A stretch of 64,000 nt of DNA from assembly GCF_036634195.1 (NCBI RefSeq), contig NZ_JAZIFY010000001.1:1374501-1438500 (forward strand). Direction: 5' to 3'. This DNA comes from Streptomyces sp. P9-A4 (GTDB lineage Bacteria; Actinomycetota; Actinomycetes; Streptomycetales; Streptomycetaceae). The notes beneath the pieces are model-generated. The model ran no database searches, was not told the origin of the DNA, and was given only the letters and a program-made list of their open reading frames with translations. Positions within the stretch are counted from its first letter, which is position 1, and each line of letters starts with the position of its first letter. Of the stretch, positions 59,015 to 64,000 are shown piece after piece. The position numbers and the translations under genes were made by a program.

Positions 59015-60289
59015 TCAGCGGAAGCGGCGGACCAGCCGGCCGGCCTTCGCCTTCAGGGTGTAGACCGCGTCGACGGCCCGGCCCGTCGCCCGGTGGAACG
59101 CCGCCCGGCCCGGCGAGTGACTGCGCCCGCGCGCGCCCCGCTCGACCAGCTCCGTCCACAGGGCCTCGTGCCGGGCGGCGATCCGGGCGGGGTCGAAGCG
59201 CTCGGAGGCGTCGAGCGCGGCCCGCGCGGTCTTGGCGCGCAGCTCCTCGTCCTCCACGAGCCGGCGCAACGCCCGCGCGAAGCCGGCCACGTCGTCGACC
59301 GGCACCAGGAACCCGTCGACACCGTCCTCGATGATCTCGCCCGGCCCGTGCGGGCAGTCGGTGGAGACGACGGGGAGGCCGCAGCGCATCGCCTCGACGA
59401 TGGTCATGCCGAAGGACTCGCGCTGCGAGGTCACGGCGGCGATCGAGCCCTTGGCCAGTTCGGGTTCCAGCGGGGTCACCGAGCCCATGAGGAAGATCTG
59501 CTCGCCCAGGCCCCGGTCCTTGATCTGCCGGGTCAGCGGCCCCTTGAGGTCCTGGACGGCGTCCCCGGTGCCGTAGATCCGCAGTTTCCAGTCGGGGTGG
59601 TCGGCGGCGACCTCGGCGAAGGCGTCGATCAGCACGTCGTACCGCTTGACGCGGGTCAGCCGGCCGGCGGAGACGACGGTCTTCGCCGCGGGGTCGGCGG
59701 GCGGCCCGGAGGGCGCGGGCACGCTGTTGGGCACGCCCTCGATCCGTACGCCGGGCAGTCCGAGCTTCCGGTACGCGCGGGCGTCCGCCTCGGTGACCGT
59801 GGTGACGGCGTCGAGGAGTGCGTACTCGTGGCCGATGTCCCGGCGCAGCCGGTAGCTGTGGCCGTCCAGGATCAGGTGCTCCTGGCCGATGAGGACCGGC
59901 CCGCGCCTGGCCTGCCGGGTGAGGTGCACGTTGAGGCCGGGGCGGGTGCCGACGAGGACGTCGGCCTCCACTCCGCGCAGGTGCTCCCCGATGCGGGCGT
60001 CGGTGAGAGCGCTGTACTGCTTCCAGCGTCCGTCGCCGCGCGGGAAGACCTCGGCGGGGCGGTGGAAGTCGGGGTGGTCGCCGTCGTATCCGGGGCTGTC
60101 CTTGCGCAGGTCGACGAGGTGGCGCAGGACCACGCCGGAGGGCAGGCCGAGGAGTGGGTGGTCGCGGTGGCGGAACACCGAGACGATCTCGACCTCGTGA
60201 CGCTCCGCCAGTTCCTCGGCGAGGGTGAAGGTCGTCCGGATCGTGCCGCCGTAGTGGTAGCCGTTGTGGAGCAGAAAGGAGATTCGCAT
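59015..60289 (-). CDS. Family 4 glycosyltransferase
   Basis: 424 residues from ATG 60289. GT-B fold: FLLHNGYHYGGTIRTTFTLAEELAERHEVEIVSVFRH (N-lobe), VVSAGRLTRVKRYDVLIDAFAEVA and the nucleotide-sugar motif SQRESFGMTIVEAMRCGLPVVSTDCPHGPGEIIEDGVDGFLV (E7E-type: ESFGMTIVEAM). Retaining enzyme, cytosolic, very like the many GT4 proteins that extend teichoic-acid-type or capsular chains in Streptomyces; the sugar is not identifiable. A basic C-terminal tail (KAKAGRLVRRFR) may contact membrane. Confidence 0.9.
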   Translation of the reverse strand: MRISFLLHNGYHYGGTIRTTFTLAEELAERHEVEIVSVFRHRDHPLLGLPSGVVLRHLVDLRKDSPGYDGDHPDFHRPAEVFPRGDGRWKQYSALTDARIGEHLRGVEADVLVGTRPGLNVHLTRQARRGPVLIGQEHLILDGHSYRLRRDIGHEYALLDAVTTVTEADARAYRKLGLPGVRIEGVPNSVPAPSGPPADPAAKTVVSAGRLTRVKRYDVLIDAFAEVAADHPDWKLRIYGTGDAVQDLKGPLTRQIKDRGLGEQIFLMGSVTPLEPELAKGSIAAVTSQRESFGMTIVEAMRCGLPVVSTDCPHGPGEIIEDGVDGFLVPVDDVAGFARALRRLVEDEELRAKTARAALDASERFDPARIAARHEALWTELVERGARGRSHSPGRAAFHRATGRAVDAVYTLKAKAGRLVRRFR

Positions 60290-60356
60290 CGCGCTGCCGG
60301 TTCCCCCCGGTCAGTTGATCGGTCGCCCGACTGTACTGCCGGTGACGGGCCGGTGT

Positions 60357-60455
60357 TGACGGCCGGTGGCCGAGCCGGGGTCACGGACGGTGGCGGACGG
60401 GGGTTACGGGCGGTGGCCGGGGGAGGTCACGGCCGGTAGCCGAGCTGGGGCACGG
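60357..60455. repeat. Duplicate of a gene's 3' end beyond its stop
   Basis: GGCCGGTGGCCGAGCCGGGG (60361-60380) repeats, with few changes, GGCCGGTAGCCGAGCTGGGG at 60431-60450, the coding end of the solute-binding gene (codons for PQLGYRP). The intervening bases contain further partial copies (CGGTGGC units). Confidence 0.65.
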
Positions 60456-61719
60456 TCGCGCAGTTCCGGGTCATCTCGCCCTGGCTCACCCAGCCCCTGC
60501 CGTCCTGCCACCGGGCCACCGACAGGCAGGTGTTCCGGGTGGCGGGCGGGCGCGCCAGGTGCTCGAAGCGGACGGGGAGCAGCAGCCCGCGGGCGGTGTA
60601 CGGCTCCGGACGGTTCATGAACCGCTCCACGCACGCGCGCGTGAGTCCGTCGCCGGCGGGACAGGAGCGGGCCGCGTCGGTGAACCACATCGCCGCCGCC
60701 CAGCCCTCCAGCTGCCACTGGGACAGCGGCCGGTCCCCCATCGCCGCCCGGAACTCGCGGACTGCCGGGTTCCCGGTGTCCTGGTGGTTGCGGCTGGACG
60801 CGGTCGCCCACAGGGAGTTCCGGCAGCCGGGGGCGCGGGCGTAGTCGCGGGCGACGGAGGAGGACCAGTTCTGCACGTTGGTCACCTTGGCGTCGACGCG
60901 TACCCCGAGGGTCTCCATGGCCTCGCAGAGGCGGACGTTGCCGTGGGTGTCCATGGCGTCGAAGAGGACGTCGACGTGCTGGGCCCGCAGATCGGCGGCG
61001 ACGGCCCGGAAGTCGGGCAGCGCGAAGTCCACCTGCTCCTGGACGACCCGGTAGCCCTCGGCGCGCAGGCCCCGGGTGACCAGCCGGGCGTACGCGGCGG
61101 ACGCGGTCTGGTTGTAGGAGACGACGGCGGCGGTCCTGGCGCCCCGCTCCCTGGCGAACCAGCGGTAGACCTCGGTGCCGCCGTACAGGACCCCGCCCCA
61201 GCCGGGTTCCTTCCCGGTGCGCGGGGCGGAGCTGCCGTAGATCCCGTACAGGTGCGGATACGTGTCGTACGCGGGGGTGAGGGGCTGGCCGCCGATGTCG
61301 GGGACCCCGGCGCGGGCGACGAGGGGCGCGCCGGCGTAGTCGAGGGCGGTGGTGGCGACGAGGGCGAAGACCTTGCGTTCGTCGACGAGCCGGTGCACGC
61401 ACGCGTTGTTGCCGACGCCGCTGCCGCCGTCGTCGCAGGTCTCGACCTCGATCCGGCGCCCGTCGAGGCCTCCGCGCGCGTTGAGGGCGTCGAACCAGGC
61501 GCGGGCCCCGTCGCGCGGGCCGGTGAACGCGTCGCCGCCGACCGGGCTGGTGGCGCTGGTGATGATCCCGACGCGGAGCGGCTCACCGCCGGAGGGGTGG
61601 GCGGTGGGCCGCGTCTCGAAGGCGCGCTCCGGGAGCCGGCTGCCGCAGGCGGTGAGGAGAAGGAGCAGCAGGCCCAGGAGCAGCGCCGCTCCCGCCTCAG
61701 CAGCCCGGAACGGTGACAC
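60427..61719 (-). CDS. ABC solute-binding lipoprotein, branched-chain amino acid type
   Basis: 430 residues from a GTG at 61719 that overlaps the previous gene by 23 bases. Lipobox LLLTAC near residue 25. Type I periplasmic-binding fold (Peripla_BP_6): EPLRVGIITSATSPVGGDAFTGPRDGARAWFDALNARGGLDGRRIEVETCDDGGSGVGNN at the start, then LVDERKVFALVATTALDYAGAPLVARAGVPDIGG. Several Cys may be disulfide-bonded. It likely feeds the fused permease across the divergent gap; ligand could be amino acids, amides or urea. Confidence 0.88.
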   Translation of the reverse strand: MSPFRAAEAGAALLLGLLLLLLTACGSRLPERAFETRPTAHPSGGEPLRVGIITSATSPVGGDAFTGPRDGARAWFDALNARGGLDGRRIEVETCDDGGSGVGNNACVHRLVDERKVFALVATTALDYAGAPLVARAGVPDIGGQPLTPAYDTYPHLYGIYGSSAPRTGKEPGWGGVLYGGTEVYRWFARERGARTAAVVSYNQTASAAYARLVTRGLRAEGYRVVQEQVDFALPDFRAVAADLRAQHVDVLFDAMDTHGNVRLCEAMETLGVRVDAKVTNVQNWSSSVARDYARAPGCRNSLWATASSRNHQDTGNPAVREFRAAMGDRPLSQWQLEGWAAAMWFTDAARSCPAGDGLTRACVERFMNRPEPYTARGLLLPVRFEHLARPPATRNTCLSVARWQDGRGWVSQGEMTRNCATVPQLGYRP

Positions 61720-62221
61720 CGCTCAGCTCGACCAGGGCGCAGAGGGTCTTCACGGAGACCTTCCAGGTGTCGTTCTGCAGGACGGAGGTGCCCTTGGCGC
61801 CGGGCAGGGCGGGGTTCCCGCCGACCAGCAGGTCGTAGGTCACGTTCGCCCCGGTGGCGGAGGTGAACTCCACCCCGGTGACCTTCGCGGAGGTCATGGC
61901 GGCGTTCTTGTCGCCGCCGAAGGCACCGAGGACGGGCTGCATCCGCTCGCCGTTCTCCAGGAGCTTGACCCGCTCGGCGGCCGGGGTCCTCGGGTCGAAG
62001 AACGCGGTCCAGTTCCTGATGATCTCGGCCTTGGCGGCGACGGGGTCGGCGGGCCGGCCGACGGGGGGCGTGATCTTCGTCGTCGTGGGCGGGGCGGTGG
62101 TCGTGCCGGTGCCGCTGTTGCCGTTGTCGGAGCAGCTCGCCAGGGCGGGGGCGAGGAGCAGGACGCCCGCAGCCGCGAGGACCCCCGCTCGGAGGTGTCC
62201 GCCGCGTCGTTCGAAAACCAT
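61697..62221 (-). CDS. Lipoprotein resembling low-molecular-weight antigen MTB12
   Basis: 174 residues from ATG 62221 (in-frame GTGs a few codons upstream are possible). Signal and lipobox LASC near residue 30, Thr/Pro-rich spacer, then a small NTF2-like alpha+beta domain (ADPVAAKAEIIRNWTAFFDPRTPAAERVKLLENGERMQPVL...AKVTGVEFTSATGANVTYDLLVGG...WKVSVKTLCALVEL). This fits the mycobacterial MTB12 antigen family, of unknown function. Its end is coupled to the solute-binding gene. Confidence 0.82.
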   Translation of the reverse strand: MVFERRGGHLRAGVLAAAGVLLLAPALASCSDNGNSGTGTTTAPPTTTKITPPVGRPADPVAAKAEIIRNWTAFFDPRTPAAERVKLLENGERMQPVLGAFGGDKNAAMTSAKVTGVEFTSATGANVTYDLLVGGNPALPGAKGTSVLQNDTWKVSVKTLCALVELSGVTVPGC

Positions 62222-62320
62222 CTGGCTCACCACCGGATGTCCCTCCGGGCCGTACGGCCCACTGCTTCCAGGGTGGGACGGAACGGGGCATAGTGCAAGG
62301 AAGAGACGAGGGAGGCCACC

Positions 62321-62722
62321 GTGCCGACATCCCGGATCCTGCTGTGGAGCGGTCTCGCGGCGCTCGCCGGAGGGGCGGTGCTCTGCGCGCTCGGCTGGTA
62401 CGGGATCTCCGGCGAGCGGTTCGCGGAGCGGCAGCTGCCCTATCTGGCCTCGTGCACAGTGCCGGGGGCGGCGCTGATCGTGGCGGGCGCGGTGTTCGTC
62501 GTGGCGGGCGCGGTGCTTCCCGGACCCCCTCGGGAGCGGCGGCGTCCGACGGCGCCGGAGGAGGACCCGGCACCCTCTTCCGACGGTCCGCTCCTCCGGG
62601 TCCCCGGCGGGACGCTGGCGCACCGGCCGGACTGCCCCCTGGTGGCGGACAAGCCGGAGGCGGTGGCGGTGGGAGGGGCGTCCCTGGCCCCCTGTCCGGT
62701 GTGTGAGCCGTGGCCTCCCTGA
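62321..62722 (+). CDS. Small two-span membrane protein with a His/Cys tail motif
   Basis: 133 residues from a GTG at 62321. Two spans (about 7-27 and 45-68), an Arg/Pro/Glu linker, and a tail HRPDCPLV...LAPCPVC (H, C, C, C) that resembles a zinc site of the Ada-metal-binding/zinc-ribbon type. Its last 14 bases overlap the permease gene. Common beside branched-chain permeases in Streptomyces as I recall; a role in the transporter is inference. Confidence 0.75.
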   Translation: MPTSRILLWSGLAALAGGAVLCALGWYGISGERFAERQLPYLASCTVPGAALIVAGAVFVVAGAVLPGPPRERRRPTAPEEDPAPSSDGPLLRVPGGTLAHRPDCPLVADKPEAVAVGGASLAPCPVCEPWPP

Positions 62723-64000
62723 CGTACGAGCTGACGGTCGCCGGCCTCGCGGTCGGCAGCGCCGCCGCGCTCACCGGCATCGGTCTGGTCGTCACCTACC
62801 GGGCGACGGGGGTGCTGAACCTGGCGCACGGCGCGGTGGCGATGATCTGCGCGTACGTGCTCCGCCAGCTGGTCGTCGTGTGGGGCTGGCCGCTGCCGGC
62901 GGGCGCACTCGTCACGCTCCTCGTCGTCGCCCCCGGCATCGGGCTCGTCCTGGACCGGCTGGTGTTCCGCCCGCTGGCGCGGCGCGAGGCGAACCCGGCG
63001 CAGACCCTGGTGGCCTCCATCGGGGTCTTCGTACTGCTGGTGGGCGCGGCGGTGGTCCTCTGGGGTCCCGGGGCGCGGGACGACGCTCCGGTCCTGCTCG
63101 GGGACGATCCCTGGGCCCAGCTGGCGACAGTGGTGGCGCTGGCCTGCCTGGTGGGGGCGGTGACCCGGTGGACCCGGTTCGGGCGGAAGCTGCGGGCGGT
63201 GGTCGACAACCGCCCGCTCGCCGTCCTGTCGGGCATCGACGCGGACCGGGTCGCGGCGGCGGGGTGGGCGTTCGGCGCGTTCACCGCCGGGCTCACGGGG
63301 GTGCTGCTCGCCCCGTACGTACGGCTCGACCCGTACGGGATGCCGCTGCTCGTCATGGAGGTGATCGCGGTCGCGGTCATCGCCCGGATGCGGTCGCTGC
63401 CGGTGGCCGTGGCCGCCGCGCTCGCGATCGGCGTGACCCAGGCACAGCTGACCCGGCTGCATCCGGAGGGCTGGGCGGGCCCGCTGCTCCAGGCGGTCGG
63501 GGCGAACCTGTTCGTGGTGGCGCTGCTGGTCGCCGCGCTCGTCCTGCCGGGGATCGGCGGGAAGGGCCGGGACGCGCTGCCGCCGCCGGCGCGGTCGGGC
63601 CGGGTGCCGGGGGGCGTGTGGCCGGTGGTGGGGATCCTGTTCCTCCTGCCGCTCGGCTTCGCGGGCTCCGACCTGCACACGGCCGTCCAGGTCCCGGCGC
63701 TGTCGGTGATCCTCCTCTCTCTGGTCGTGGTGGCGGGGCGGGGCGGCCAGATCGCGCTGGGGCAGGCGGCGTACGCGGGTCTGGGCGCCCTGTTCACAGC
63801 GCTGCTCACCGCCCGGGGGGTGCCGGGTCTGGCGGCGCTCGGCCTGGCGGTGCCGCTGGTGGCCGCGGCCGGCCTCCTGACGGGCGGACCGGCGATCCGC
63901 CGCCACGGGCTCGCGCTGGCGCTGGTGACGCTGGCGACCGGGGTGGCGGTGAGCCGCTTCGTCCTCACCCAGCCGTACGCGACGGCGGACCTGTCCCTCG
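62709..64000 (+). CDS. Fused LivH-LivM branched-chain amino acid ABC permease, 3' part outside window
   Basis: My translation of the plus strand from a GTG at 62709 stays open to the right edge (over 430 residues). First half is LivH-like: LTGIGLVVTYRATGVLNLAHGAVAMICAYVL and the EAA-like VDNRPLAVLSGIDADRVAAAGWAFGAFTAGLTGVLLAPYVRLDPYG. After a break near residue 295 the LivM-like half begins (LSLVVVAGRGGQIALGQAAYAGLGALFTALL). Fusion of the two halves is seen in actinobacterial urea/amino-acid systems. The ATPases are presumably farther right. Confidence 0.9.

Overview
The window looks like a piece of the conserved core of a Streptomyces chromosome. GC is very high, third positions are almost all G or C, GTG and TTG starts are common, neighbouring genes are often coupled by ATGA/GTGA overlaps, and the families are typical of the genus (SepF-like protein, streptogrisin-type proteases, DUF5925 AAA ATPase, sortase-E substrate, DnaE2 with an ImuB-like polymerase). 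From memory, the order homogentisate dioxygenase, SGNH lipase, LPMO + class-2 lipase, Y-family polymerase + DnaE2, SepF-like protein matches the SCO1715 to SCO1749 stretch of S. coelicolor; I could not check this here. I saw no rRNA, tRNA, CRISPR array, insertion sequence, integrase or prophage.

Layout. 1-3933 (minus): envelope module of a membrane-anchored beta-helix protein, a cupredoxin-fold lipoprotein and a polytopic membrane protein cut by the window edge. 4110-7531 (plus): homogentisate dioxygenase, a GntR/HutC regulator and a lone type ISP specificity-type domain. 7518-10059: TetR repressor facing a DrrAB-type exporter, with two 21-bp operators between them. 10210-14116: CoA-transferase, a 90-residue conserved protein, a membrane pseudokinase and an SGNH esterase. 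14756-17603: two GT2 glycosyltransferases and a polysaccharide deacetylase. 17697-21153: DUF5925 AAA ATPase, small GntR, double GNAT, DUF402 and DUF6299 proteins. 21358-25141: TctCBA carboxylate transporter facing a CitT-type response regulator without a kinase. 25304-27183: sortase-anchored LPMO and secreted lipase.

27309-33737 is an SOS and protein-quality region: ImuB-like polymerase and DnaE2, each with a LexA-type box, flanking a small HTH + Clp-N pair with its own double palindrome/promoter and an FGE-fold protein. 33923-39697: YhgE/Pip-like membrane protein, AdhE and two tandem streptogrisin-like proteases.

39897-50486 is the most interesting block: a divergent sulfur-compound salvage locus. 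It has two solute-binding proteins, two permeases and one ATPase (the composition of Bacillus TcyJKLMN), a GNAT, two flavin monooxygenases, a large FAD/NAD(P) protein and a DUF1684 protein. The plus arm is preceded by a 22-codon leader peptide ending in cysteine, followed by a C-rich, G-poor tract. This suggests cysteine-sensing attenuation of a pathway that imports, N-acetylates and oxidatively opens S-substituted cysteines.

50525-64000: DUF5685 protein with a cysteine-rich tail, SepF-like protein (probably SflA), DHA2 multidrug transporter, PAP2 phosphatase, I78-type inhibitor, stand-alone cytochrome oxidase subunit I, WYL regulator, GT4 glycosyltransferase, and the start of a branched-chain amino-acid-type ABC system whose fused LivH-LivM permease runs off the right edge.
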